Below are positions 35,681 through 43,821 of a stretch of DNA of 61,133 bases, one piece after another. The position numbers and the translations under genes are program-made. The notes under the pieces are model-generated. The model saw only the letters and a program-made list of their open reading frames with translations. It searched no databases and had not been told where the DNA came from. How positions within the stretch are numbered: the first letter of the stretch is position 1; each line of letters begins with the position of its first letter. The stretch is taken from contig CAMELV010000021.1 of the NCBI GenBank assembly GCA_945925985.1, positions 1-61,133 on the forward strand, given 5' to 3'. This DNA comes from Comamonas sp. lk (GTDB lineage: Bacteria; Pseudomonadota; Gammaproteobacteria; Burkholderiales; Burkholderiaceae_C).

Positions 35681-36683
35681 AATTGGTGCCGGTGCCTGGG
35701 GCACAGCCTTGGCTGTGAGCGCTGCTGGTCAGGCCGGGACTCGCCACCAGGTGGCCCTGTGGGCGCGCGACGCTGCGCAGGCCGCAGCGATGCAGACCAC
35801 ACAAGAAAACCGCCGCTATCTCGCGGGCGTCGCACTGCCGTCTGCCTTGCGCCTGCTGGGGCCGCTGCAAGTCCCTGTTGAAGCCCTGGCTGCTGACGCC
35901 GAACTGGTGGTACTGGCCACCCCAATGGCCGGCTTGCGCGGTCTGCTGTTGCAACTGGCCGACTGCCGTGTTCCCCTGGCCTGGCTGTGCAAGGGCTTTG
36001 AGCCCGGTTTGGCCGGCAGTGCTGGCTTGATGGCGCATGAAATCCAGAGCCAGGTGGCGCCAGCGGTGCTGGCTGGCGCCTTGAGCGGCCCGAGTTTTGC
36101 CCTGGAGGTGGCGCGTGGCCAGCCGACGGCTTTGGTGGCGGCCAGCCCGCACTTGGCGGTGCGCCAGGCTCTGGTGGCGGCCTTTCATGGTCCGGCGCTG
36201 CGGGTCTACGCCAACGACGATCTGGTCGGGGTCGAGGTGGGCGGCGCGGTCAAGAACGTGCTGGCCATTGCCACGGGCCTGTGCGATGGCCTGAACCTGG
36301 GCCTGAATGCGCGGGCTGCCTTGATCACTCGCGGCTTGGCTGAAATGACGCGGCTGGGCGTGGCGCTCGGCGCTCGGCCCGACACCTTCATGGGCCTCAG
36401 CGGCTTGGGTGACCTGGTGCTGACGGCCACAGGCAGCCTGTCCCGCAACCGGCAGGTCGGCCTGGCGCTGGCCGCCGGTCAGAGCTGCGCGCAGGCCGTG
36501 GCGTCGCTCGGTCACGTGGCCGAAGGCGTGTACAGCGCCCGCACGGTAGTCGAGCGGGCCCGTCACTTGGGGCTGGAGATGCCGATTGCGCAAACGGTGG
36601 TGGCGCTGCTGGACGGTGAACTGCTGGCGGCTGACGCGGTGGCACGCTTGATGGGGCGCGAGCCAACGGGCGAGACGGCTTGA
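35667..36683 (+). CDS. gpsA: Glycerol-3-phosphate dehydrogenase [NAD(P)+]
   Basis: 338 residues. Rossmann start [16 protein letters not shown], then [18 protein letters not shown], the catalytic Lys in [14 protein letters not shown], and the C-terminal [20 protein letters not shown]. Makes sn-glycerol 3-phosphate for phospholipid synthesis. Its start codon and first codons coincide with the head of a short repeat, and there is no strong Shine-Dalgarno in front. Confidence 0.97.
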   Translation: MKIVVIGAGAWGTALAVSAAGQAGTRHQVALWARDAAQAAAMQTTQENRRYLAGVALPSALRLLGPLQVPVEALAADAELVVLATPMAGLRGLLLQLADCRVPLAWLCKGFEPGLAGSAGLMAHEIQSQVAPAVLAGALSGPSFALEVARGQPTALVAASPHLAVRQALVAAFHGPALRVYANDDLVGVEVGGAVKNVLAIATGLCDGLNLGLNARAALITRGLAEMTRLGVALGARPDTFMGLSGLGDLVLTATGSLSRNRQVGLALAAGQSCAQAVASLGHVAEGVYSARTVVERARHLGLEMPIAQTVVALLDGELLAADAVARLMGREPTGETA

Positions 36684-36688
36684 GTCTT

Positions 36689-36704
36689 GCCTCGCCGTTG
36701 AGGC
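36689..36704. terminator. Hairpin between convergent gpsA and scpA
   Basis: GCCTC-GCCGTT-GAGGC in the 21-bp gap between two convergent genes; no T-tract, so termination strength is doubtful. Confidence 0.3.
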
Positions 36705-37520
36705 TCAGGCCGGTGTGTAGGCCAGCCGCACGTAGATCGGCGCGAAGGCCTCGGCCTGGGTGATCTCAACCAGAGTCTCCTTGGCCAGCTCCAGCAGGGC
36801 GATGAAGGTCACTACCAGCACTGGTGCGCCGCTGCTGGCGTCAAACAGGGCTTCAAATTCGACAAAACGGCGCCCCTGCAATTTTTTGAGGACCAGGCTC
36901 ATGTGCTCGCGCACCGAAAGCTCGGCGCGGGTGATGTGGTGGTGCTGGACCAGCCGGGCCCGTTTCAGGATGTCACGCCAGGCCTCTTGCAGGTCAGCCA
37001 GGTGCAATTCGGGGAAGCGGGGCTGCAGCGATTGTTCGATGAACACCTGAGCCTTGAGAAAATCTCGGCCCAGCTGGGGCAGCGCATTCAGGCGGGCCGC
37101 AGACAGCTTCATTTGCTCGTACTCCAGCAGTCGGCGTACCAACTCGGCGCGCGGGTCTTCGGCCTCCTGGCCCTCGGCCACCCTGCGCGGCGGCAACAGC
37201 ATGCGCGACTTGATCTCGATCAGCATGGCGGCCATCAGCAGGTACTCGGCCGCCAACTCCAAATTGCGGCCGCGGATTTCTTCCACATAGCTCAGGTACT
37301 GGCGGGTCACCCCGGCCATGGGAATGTCGAGGATATTGAAGTTTTGCTTGCGGATCAGGTAGAGCAGCAAATCCAGCGGGCCCTCGAAGGCCTCCAGAAA
37401 CACCTCCAGCGCATCGGGCGGGATGTACAGGTCTTGCGGCATGGCGAACAGCGGCTCGCCATAAAGCCGCGCTACCGCCACGTGGTCGACCACCTCTGGC
37501 ATGGCGGCCACCTCGGCCAT
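36705..37520 (-). CDS. scpA: Segregation and condensation protein A
   Basis: 271 residues. ScpA start FEGPLDLLLYLIRKQNFNILDIPMAGVTRQYLSYVE, the ELAAEYLLMAAMLIEIKSRMLLPP helix and the C-terminal winged-helix region (FIALLELAKETLVEITQAEAFAPIYVRL) are typical. This kleisin bridges SMC heads with ScpB. An N-terminal extension of about 40 residues precedes the family start. It lies 2 bp after the DUF3460 gene. Confidence 0.95.
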   Translation of the reverse strand: MAEVAAMPEVVDHVAVARLYGEPLFAMPQDLYIPPDALEVFLEAFEGPLDLLLYLIRKQNFNILDIPMAGVTRQYLSYVEEIRGRNLELAAEYLLMAAMLIEIKSRMLLPPRRVAEGQEAEDPRAELVRRLLEYEQMKLSAARLNALPQLGRDFLKAQVFIEQSLQPRFPELHLADLQEAWRDILKRARLVQHHHITRAELSVREHMSLVLKKLQGRRFVEFEALFDASSGAPVLVVTFIALLELAKETLVEITQAEAFAPIYVRLAYTPA

Positions 37521-37522
37521 AC

Positions 37523-37735
37523 TCAGCCTTGGGTGCTGTCGGTCTGGTAGACGTAAGGCTTTTGGGCCACGCCACCCTCACGGTACTCGCCCTGCGCGCT
37601 GCGATCCACCACCTTGTCCCACAACAGCTCGCGGCCTTGACGCTGTTTGCCTTCGAGCTTGGGGTCTTTCGCCTTGAGCGAGTCGATGAAGCGGGTGACT
37701 TCAGATTGGTAGGGAGTGCGGTAGAAGAAACTCAT
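37523..37735 (-). CDS. DUF3460 family small protein
   Basis: 70 residues: FYRTPYQSEVTRFIDSLKAKDPKLEGKQRQGRELLWDK is the DUF3460 core, found in betaproteobacteria beside scpA/panC. No catalytic feature. Two base pairs separate it from scpA, so they are cotranscribed. Confidence 0.88.
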   Translation of the reverse strand: MSFFYRTPYQSEVTRFIDSLKAKDPKLEGKQRQGRELLWDKVVDRSAQGEYREGGVAQKPYVYQTDSTQG

Positions 37736-37813
37736 GGGTGTGACCTTTCGGCCTATTTTAGCGGCCCGCCAAGCTGCGCTGGATTCCAGTGCTGCTATGG
37801 TCAGTGTCTGACG

Positions 37814-38557
37814 TCAGATGGGCTGCAGGTGCCGCCGCAGGTCGGTCCAGATTGGGCGCAGCACCAGTGCCAGCAAGACCAGGGCCAGAGGCAATGACAT
37901 GATGAAACCTGCCTGCTTGAAGCCCATGGCCCCGACCAGGCCACCCACCAAAAAGCTGGCGATCAGCTTGCCCTGCAGCGCCAACTTGTGCCGGTTGGCA
38001 AGCACCGGTTTCGGGTCGTGACTGGCATTCACGTAAAGCAGTTTGCCCAGCTCGATACCAAAGTCGGTCAACAGCCCGGTCACGTGGGTAGTGCGAATTT
38101 CGGCGTGCGAGATCTTGGTGATGACGGCATTTTGCAGGCCCATGATGAAGCACAACAGCAGCACGGTCAGTGGCACAAAAATGGCCCCCGCTAGGTTGAT
38201 GGCACCGCCAAACAAGCCGAAGATCAGCAGCAACAGGGACTCCAGCAACAGCGGCAGGCCATAGGCGCTGCGTAGAGCCCGACGCAGGCCCCAGTTCACC
38301 AGCACGGCGGTGCACATGGCGCCGCCCAGAAAAGCCAGCAGCATGCTCAAACTACCCAGCGCCAGCAGCAGGTTGCCCAGCACCAGGGCGTCGGCAATGC
38401 CCGACACCACGCCGGTCATGTGCGAGGTGTACTGGCCCACGGCCAGAAAGCCGCCGGCGTTGGTGGCTCCGGCAACAAAGGTCAGGGTCACACCAAGTCG
38501 AGCGTTCGCCTGGCTGGTGCGTTCGATATCGGTCCAGCCGCGGATCCAGGGAATCAT
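37814..38557 (-). CDS. YoaK/DUF1275 family membrane protein
   Basis: 247 residues, six or seven hydrophobic helices. DUF1275 features: FVAGATNAGGFLAVGQYTSHMTGVVSG, a LGGAMCTAVLVNWG loop and the HVTGLLTDFGIELG motif. Function unknown; distant likeness to SulP-type transporters has been proposed for the family. It is 33 bp downstream of metG on the same strand. Confidence 0.9.
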   Translation of the reverse strand: MIPWIRGWTDIERTSQANARLGVTLTFVAGATNAGGFLAVGQYTSHMTGVVSGIADALVLGNLLLALGSLSMLLAFLGGAMCTAVLVNWGLRRALRSAYGLPLLLESLLLLIFGLFGGAINLAGAIFVPLTVLLLCFIMGLQNAVITKISHAEIRTTHVTGLLTDFGIELGKLLYVNASHDPKPVLANRHKLALQGKLIASFLVGGLVGAMGFKQAGFIMSLPLALVLLALVLRPIWTDLRRHLQPI

Positions 38558-38590
38558 GGTGATCTCGCAGTCTGAACGTTGGGTGGGGGG

Positions 38591-40711
38591 CTAACGCACC
38601 CTCAAGCCGGGCGTGGCCCCCAACCCGGGGTTGAGGATGAAGATGCCCGGATGGGCTTTTTCGTTGCCGTGGCTGGCGGCCAGCACCATGCCTTCGGACA
38701 CGCCGAACTTCATTTTTCGCGGCGCCAGGTTGGCCACCAGCACCGTCAGCTGCCCGGTCAGCTGCTCGGGCCGGTAGGCGCTGGCAATGCCGCTGAACAC
38801 ATTACGCAGCCGCGGCTGCCCGGTGGCATCGGTTTCGCCGGCATCCAAGGTGAGGCGCAGCAGCTTGCTGGAGCCCTCGACCGCCTCGCACTGCACGATT
38901 TTGGCGATGCGCAGGTCGACCTTGGTAAAGTCGTCGATGCCGATGGCTGGGCCGATGTCCTCGCCGCCTGGCGCTATGGATTCAATAGCTACAACTCCAG
39001 TATCCACGGGGGCTGGAGCCTCAAACAATGCCTCAAGCTGCTTGATGTCAACGCGCTGCATCAGGTGCTGGTAGGTGCCGATACGGTGGCCGGCGCCCAG
39101 TGCCAAGGTGGCATCCGGCAGCGTCAGCGGCGCCACGCCCAGCAGCGCCTCGACCTGGGCCGCCAGAGTCGGCAGCACCGGCTTCAGATAAACCGACAGC
39201 ACGCGGAAGGCTTCGATGCACACGGTGCAAACGTCTTGCAGCCGCGCGTCCATGTCCGCCTGTTTGGCCAGTTCCCAGGGTTTGTTGGCGTCTACGTACT
39301 CGTTGACCCGGTCAGCCAGCAGCATGGTGTCGCGCAGGGCGCGCGCCGTGTCGCGGTTCTCATACAACTGGGCGATGGTGTCTTGCGCGCTGCGCAGACT
39401 GTGCAGCAGCGCCTGCCCGTCGGCTGACACTTCGCCCAGCGCGCCGTCAAAGCGCTTGGCGATGAAGCCGGCCGCCCGGCTGGCGATGTTGACGTATTTG
39501 CCGATCAGGTCGCTGTTGACCCGCGCCATGAAGTCTTCGGGGTTGAACTCGACATCTTCATTACGGCCGTTGAGCTTGGCCGCCAGGTAGTAGCGCAGCC
39601 ACTCGGGGTTCATGCCCAGGCTCAGGTACTTGAGCGGGTCCAGGCCGGTGCCCCGGCTCTTGCTCATTTTTTCGCTGTTGACGGTCAGGAAACCGTGCAC
39701 ATTGATGGCGTCGGGCACCTTGCGGCCACTGAAGTGCAGCATGGCCGGCCAGAACAGGGTGTGGAAGGTAATGATGTCCTTGCCAATGAAGTGCACCTGC
39801 TCGGTGACCGGGTCGGCCAAAAAGGCGTCAAACTGCTGCGCGCCCAGCACCGCGTCACCGGCCCGGCGCACAAACAGGTTTTTGAGCGAGGCCAGGTAGC
39901 CAATGGGCGCATCGAGCCAGACGTAAAAGTACTTGCCCGGCGCGTCGGGGATCTCGATGCCAAAGTAAGGCGCGTCGCGGCTGATGTCCCAGTCGCCCAG
40001 GTCACGCTGGCCGTCCTCTTTGGGCAGCAGCCATTCCTTGATCTTGTTGAACACCTCGGGCTGCAGGTGCGGCACGCCTCGGGGGTTGCTGCCCTGGGTC
40101 CAGGCCTCCAGAAAGGCAGCGCAGCGGGGGTCGGACAGCTGGAAGAAATAGTGCTCCGAGTCGCGCAGCACAGGCGTGGCGCCAGACAGGGCCGAGTAGG
40201 GGTTTTTGAGCTCGGTCGGGCTGTAGACCGCGCCGCAGGACTCGCAGTTGTCACCGTACTGGTCTTTGGCGCCGCACTTGGGGCATTCGCCCTTGATGAA
40301 GCGGTCAGGCAGAAACATGCCGCGTTCGGGGTCAAAAAACTGGGCGATGGTGCGGGTGGCGATCAGGCCGTTGGCCTTGAGGCTGCGGTAAATGGCCTGC
40401 GCCAGTTCGTGGTTTTCCGCGCCGTCGGTGGAGTGCCAGTTGTCAAAGGCGATGTGAAAGCCATCCAGGTAGGGCTTGCGGCCGGCGGCAATGTCGGCCA
40501 CAAACTGCTGCGGCGTCTTCCCGGCCTTTTGCGCCGCGATCATGATGGGCGCGCCGTGCGCATCGTCGGCGCAGACAAAGTGCACCGCGTGACCCTGCAT
40601 CCGCTGGAATCGCACCCAGATGTCGGCCTGGATGTACTCCATGATGTGGCCGATGTGGAAGGTGCCGTTGGCGTAGGGCAGGGCGGTGGTGACAAACAGT
40701 TGGCGCGACAT
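38591..40711 (-). CDS. metG: Methionyl-tRNA synthetase
   Basis: 706 residues from ATG 40711 (the frame is open to TTG 40786, but [15 protein letters not shown] begins just after the ATG). Class I HIGH at residues 19-22 and KMSKS ([10 protein letters not shown]); a four-Cys zinc knuckle ([18 protein letters not shown]); C-terminal EMAPII-like tRNA-binding domain ([34 protein letters not shown]). The linker before that last domain ([19 protein letters not shown]) is encoded by a copy of the short repeat family. Confidence 0.98.
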   Translation of the reverse strand: MSRQLFVTTALPYANGTFHIGHIMEYIQADIWVRFQRMQGHAVHFVCADDAHGAPIMIAAQKAGKTPQQFVADIAAGRKPYLDGFHIAFDNWHSTDGAENHELAQAIYRSLKANGLIATRTIAQFFDPERGMFLPDRFIKGECPKCGAKDQYGDNCESCGAVYSPTELKNPYSALSGATPVLRDSEHYFFQLSDPRCAAFLEAWTQGSNPRGVPHLQPEVFNKIKEWLLPKEDGQRDLGDWDISRDAPYFGIEIPDAPGKYFYVWLDAPIGYLASLKNLFVRRAGDAVLGAQQFDAFLADPVTEQVHFIGKDIITFHTLFWPAMLHFSGRKVPDAINVHGFLTVNSEKMSKSRGTGLDPLKYLSLGMNPEWLRYYLAAKLNGRNEDVEFNPEDFMARVNSDLIGKYVNIASRAAGFIAKRFDGALGEVSADGQALLHSLRSAQDTIAQLYENRDTARALRDTMLLADRVNEYVDANKPWELAKQADMDARLQDVCTVCIEAFRVLSVYLKPVLPTLAAQVEALLGVAPLTLPDATLALGAGHRIGTYQHLMQRVDIKQLEALFEAPAPVDTGVVAIESIAPGGEDIGPAIGIDDFTKVDLRIAKIVQCEAVEGSSKLLRLTLDAGETDATGQPRLRNVFSGIASAYRPEQLTGQLTVLVANLAPRKMKFGVSEGMVLAASHGNEKAHPGIFILNPGLGATPGLRVR
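38973..39019 (+). repeat. Short palindrome-tailed repeat, copy 3 (inside metG)
   Basis: Head GCTAT-N7-ATAGC at 38973-38989, a 20-bp spacer, tail GGGCTGGAGC at 39010-39019. It lies in the coding region of metG, read in frame from the other strand, and falls in an interdomain linker. Confidence 0.65.
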
Positions 40712-40828
40712 GGGGCGGGGGCTTTCAGGCGGTGAGAGACTGATTTTAGTCAGCGGGGGACGCTTGGCTACACCATCCGGGCTCAAGGTCAGGATAACGC
40801 AACCATCCGCCGCAGAAAGCCGCCATGC

Positions 40829-41236
40829 TCATGCCATCCAGTCTTCCAGTACCAGCCCTGGAACATGTTCAAAGTGCCGGGTGTTATGCGTCACCAAAAT
40901 CAGTTTTTCGGACAGGGCGTGGGCGGCGATCAGGGTGTCAAACTTACCGATCGGCGTTCCGTTGCGCCGCAGATGGGCTCTGATGCGGCCAAACTCATCA
41001 GCAGCGTCAATGCGCCAGGGCAGCGCGGGCAGTTCTGTGATCAACAGGTCAACACGCCTGCGCCGTCTGTCAGATGGATCCATCATCTCAAGACCGTAGC
41101 GCAGTTCGGCACGTGTGACGGCCGAGATGGCGATATCTTGGGCATCAACGCCGGCGTGCATGCGCGCCACCAAAGCGGCGCTGGTACCTTTGACGAAGTA
41201 GCTGACGATGTTCGTGTCGAGCAGATAGCGAATCAT
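40829..41236 (-). CDS. vapC: VapC-type PIN-domain toxin
   Basis: 135 residues. PIN acidic residues: Asp7 (YLLDTNIVSYF), Glu in TRAELRYGLE, Asp in IGKFDTLIAAHA, and the final THNTRHFEHVPGL. VapC toxins are Mg-dependent ribonucleases, often cutting initiator tRNA or rRNA. Its start overlaps the vapB stop by 4 bp. It sits between metG and apbC. Confidence 0.95.
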   Translation of the reverse strand: MIRYLLDTNIVSYFVKGTSAALVARMHAGVDAQDIAISAVTRAELRYGLEMMDPSDRRRRRVDLLITELPALPWRIDAADEFGRIRAHLRRNGTPIGKFDTLIAAHALSEKLILVTHNTRHFEHVPGLVLEDWMA

Positions 41237-41562
41237 GCAGACGTCTTACCTGCGCTGTGACGACGCGTGGCAACGGTTTCTGGTTTTATTGGCTCAGGTG
41301 AATCCGAATCGTCCAAAGGGTTCGTGCGATATTCGTCATCGCGCGGGGGTATGAAGTCTTCGGTGAAAGGCTGCTCGCGAATCAGCCTGAACAGCTCTTC
41401 CAGGTTTTTGTTGCGCTGATCGTCGTTTTTGGGGCGCATGGTGATTGCGCCGGTGACGTCATCTTTGCTGAGCCACACTTCGGGCACATCCAGGCGAAAT
41501 GCTTTGGGCAGACGAACGGCCTGACTATTGCCTGTACTGAACACCTTGGCGATAACTTCCAC
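41233..41562 (-). CDS. vapB: VapB-type antitoxin (AbrB-like)
   Basis: 109 residues from GTG 41562, with a full AGGAGG Shine-Dalgarno (41569-41574) six bases upstream. AbrB/SpoVT-like swapped-hairpin start AKVFSTGNSQAVRLPKAFRLD; the C-terminal part (EELFRLIREQPFTEDFIPPRDD) should wrap VapC. The tail of about 30 residues after that is longer than usual. A perfect inverted repeat upstream is a likely operator. Confidence 0.92.
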   Translation of the reverse strand: MEVIAKVFSTGNSQAVRLPKAFRLDVPEVWLSKDDVTGAITMRPKNDDQRNKNLEELFRLIREQPFTEDFIPPRDDEYRTNPLDDSDSPEPIKPETVATRRHSAGKTSA

Positions 41563-41598
41563 TGGGAACCTCCTGAAAGTTCGGTGACGAAAATGACT

Positions 41599-41620
41599 GT
41601 AGATATGAAAACGTATCTAC
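41599..41620. promoter_or_regulatory. Inverted-repeat operator of vapBC
   Basis: Perfect 7-bp arms GTAGATA and TATCTAC around 8 bp, 37 bp upstream of the vapB start. VapBC complexes autorepress through such palindromes. Confidence 0.6.
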
Positions 41621-41680
41621 TTTAGCATCAGTCAGGTCACCCGTCCACTTCGCTAGACTACCCTCCAACAGGAGCAATCA

Positions 41681-42772
41681 ATGGCAGTGACAGAACAGGT
41701 GGTGATGGCCGCACTCGCGAGTGTGATCGATCCCAATACCGGGCGCGACTTTGTCTCGTCCAAATCGGTTAAGAACTTCACCTTGAATGACGGTGATGTG
41801 GCCTTTGAGGTGGAGCTGGGTTACCCGGCCAAGAGCCAGATTCCGGGCTTTCGCAAGGCGCTGATTGCCGCTGCCAAGGGCGTGGCAGGTGTGGACAATG
41901 TGTCGGTCAATGTGGTGAGCCGCATCGTGGCGCATTCGGTGCAGCGCGGTGTGCAGCTGCTGCCCAAGGTGAAAAACATTGTGGCGGTGGCCTCGGGCAA
42001 GGGCGGCGTGGGCAAGAGCACCACCGCCGTCAACCTGGCGCTGGCGCTGGCCGCCGAAGGCGCCAGTGTGGGCCTGCTGGACGCGGACATCTACGGCCCC
42101 AGCGTGCCGATGATGATGGGCATTGACGGCCGACCCGAGAGCGCAGACGGCCAGACCATGGAGCCGCTTGAGAACTACGGCGTGCAGGTGATGTCAATTG
42201 GCTTCCTGGTGGCGCAGGACGAGGCCATGATCTGGCGCGGCCCAATGGCCACCCAGGCGCTTGAGCAACTGCTGCGCCAGACCAACTGGCGCGAGCTGGA
42301 CTACCTGATTGTCGACATGCCGCCCGGCACTGGCGACATCCAGCTGACCCTGTCGCAGCGTGTGCCCATGACCGGTGCCGTGGTGGTGACCACGCCGCAG
42401 GACATTGCCCTGCTGGATGCCAAGAAGGGCATCAAGATGTTCGAGAAGGTGGGCGTGCCGATTCTGGGCATCGTAGAGAACATGGCGGTGCATGTGTGCA
42501 GCAACTGCGGCCACGTGGAGCACATCTTTGGCGCCGACGGCGGCCGGCGCATGGCTGAAGACTACAAGATGGATTACCTGGGTGCGCTGCCGCTGAGCAT
42601 GCAGATCCGCTTGCAGGCCGACAGTGGCAAGCCCACTGTGGTGTCCGACCCGGATGGCGAAGTGGCTGCTATTTACAAGGCGGTAGCACGCAAGGTGGCG
42701 CTGTCGATTGCGGCCAAGAACAAAGATTTTTCCAGCAAGTTCCCGTCGATCAAGATCTCCAAGGACACCTGA
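41681..42772 (+). CDS. apbC: Iron-sulfur cluster carrier ApbC (Mrp/NBP35 family)
   Basis: 363 residues. N-terminal MIP18/DUF59-like domain (about 1-85), then the P-loop ATPase with SGKGGVGKSTTAVNLA (about 105-120), YGPSVPMMMG, DMPPGTGDIQLTL and the cluster-binding CSNCGH near residue 270. Loads [4Fe-4S] clusters onto apo-proteins. Commonly adjacent and divergent to metG, here with vapBC in between. Confidence 0.96.
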   Translation: MAVTEQVVMAALASVIDPNTGRDFVSSKSVKNFTLNDGDVAFEVELGYPAKSQIPGFRKALIAAAKGVAGVDNVSVNVVSRIVAHSVQRGVQLLPKVKNIVAVASGKGGVGKSTTAVNLALALAAEGASVGLLDADIYGPSVPMMMGIDGRPESADGQTMEPLENYGVQVMSIGFLVAQDEAMIWRGPMATQALEQLLRQTNWRELDYLIVDMPPGTGDIQLTLSQRVPMTGAVVVTTPQDIALLDAKKGIKMFEKVGVPILGIVENMAVHVCSNCGHVEHIFGADGGRRMAEDYKMDYLGALPLSMQIRLQADSGKPTVVSDPDGEVAAIYKAVARKVALSIAAKNKDFSSKFPSIKISKDT

Positions 42773-42795
42773 ACCCAAGCGCTCCGGGCTCGCGC

Positions 42796-43725
42796 ATGAA
42801 CCTGCTGTCGTCCCTGCGCTACCTGCTGGCGCTGCACGAGCACCGGCACTTCGGCCGGGCTGCGCAGGCCTGTCACATCACGCAGCCGGCGCTGTCCAAC
42901 GCGCTGCGAGCGTTGGAGACCGAGTTTGGGGTGGTGATCGTCAAGCGCGACCGCACTTTTGCTGGGTTCACGCCCGAGGGCGAGCGGGTGCTGGCCTCGG
43001 CCCAGCGCATGTTGCATGAGCACGCCATCCTGCAGCAAGAGCTGGGCAGCCAGCCAGAGCTGCCGCAGGGGGTGGTGCGTATCGCCGCCGTACCCACCGC
43101 CATGCCCATCGTGGCGCGGTTTGCCGCGCTGCTGCAGGCCCGCCATGCCGGCATCCGGCCAGCGGTGCTGTCGATGAGCTCGGGCGAGTTGGAGCAGGGC
43201 CTGGCCGACCTGTCGATTGACCTGGCGCTGGGCTACACCGAGCGCATGGGCCTTCGCGACACCCGGTTGGTGGCTTGGCCGCAATACACCGAATATTATT
43301 TTTTGCTGCGCCGTGCGGCCAAAATCCACCCGCAGGGTTTGCAGCCGGGACCAGCCATGACCTGGCAGGAGGCCGGGCGCCTGCCGCTGTGTTTGCTCAC
43401 CCCTGACATGCACAACCGCAGAATCGTGGACGCCGCCTTCACCAGCGCCGGGGTGTGGGTGCAGCCGGTGATCGAGACCAACTCCATCCTGACACTGGCG
43501 CTAAGCGTGCTGGCGGGCAGCGTCTGCGCTGTGATGCCGGGCGCTCTGGTGGGCACGGTGCGCGCTTACGGTGAGCTTGAGGCCCTGCCGCTGATCAGCC
43601 CCAAGGTGCAGACACTGATCGGTTTCATGTCGCACGCCGCCGCCCGACCCTCGCGCGCGCTGCAGGCTGCGCTGAGCCTGGCGCAGGAGCCGGCCTGGCT
43701 GCAACAGGCGATGGCCCATAGTTAA
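42796..43725 (+). CDS. LysR-family transcriptional regulator
   Basis: 309 residues. HTH region LRYLLALHEHRHFGRAAQACHITQPALSNALRALETEFGVVIVKR, effector domain about 90-300. It is 23 bp behind apbC on the same strand and probably read through from it. Effector and targets unknown. Confidence 0.92.
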   Translation: MNLLSSLRYLLALHEHRHFGRAAQACHITQPALSNALRALETEFGVVIVKRDRTFAGFTPEGERVLASAQRMLHEHAILQQELGSQPELPQGVVRIAAVPTAMPIVARFAALLQARHAGIRPAVLSMSSGELEQGLADLSIDLALGYTERMGLRDTRLVAWPQYTEYYFLLRRAAKIHPQGLQPGPAMTWQEAGRLPLCLLTPDMHNRRIVDAAFTSAGVWVQPVIETNSILTLALSVLAGSVCAVMPGALVGTVRAYGELEALPLISPKVQTLIGFMSHAAARPSRALQAALSLAQEPAWLQQAMAHS

Positions 43726-43821
43726 TCGGGCAACGCGATTTGACGGTCGCAAATCGGCTCATCCACAGCCACTGGTTGAACTGCCTAGAATGTCTGTCCC
43801 CCACTGCACAGACACTCCCCC

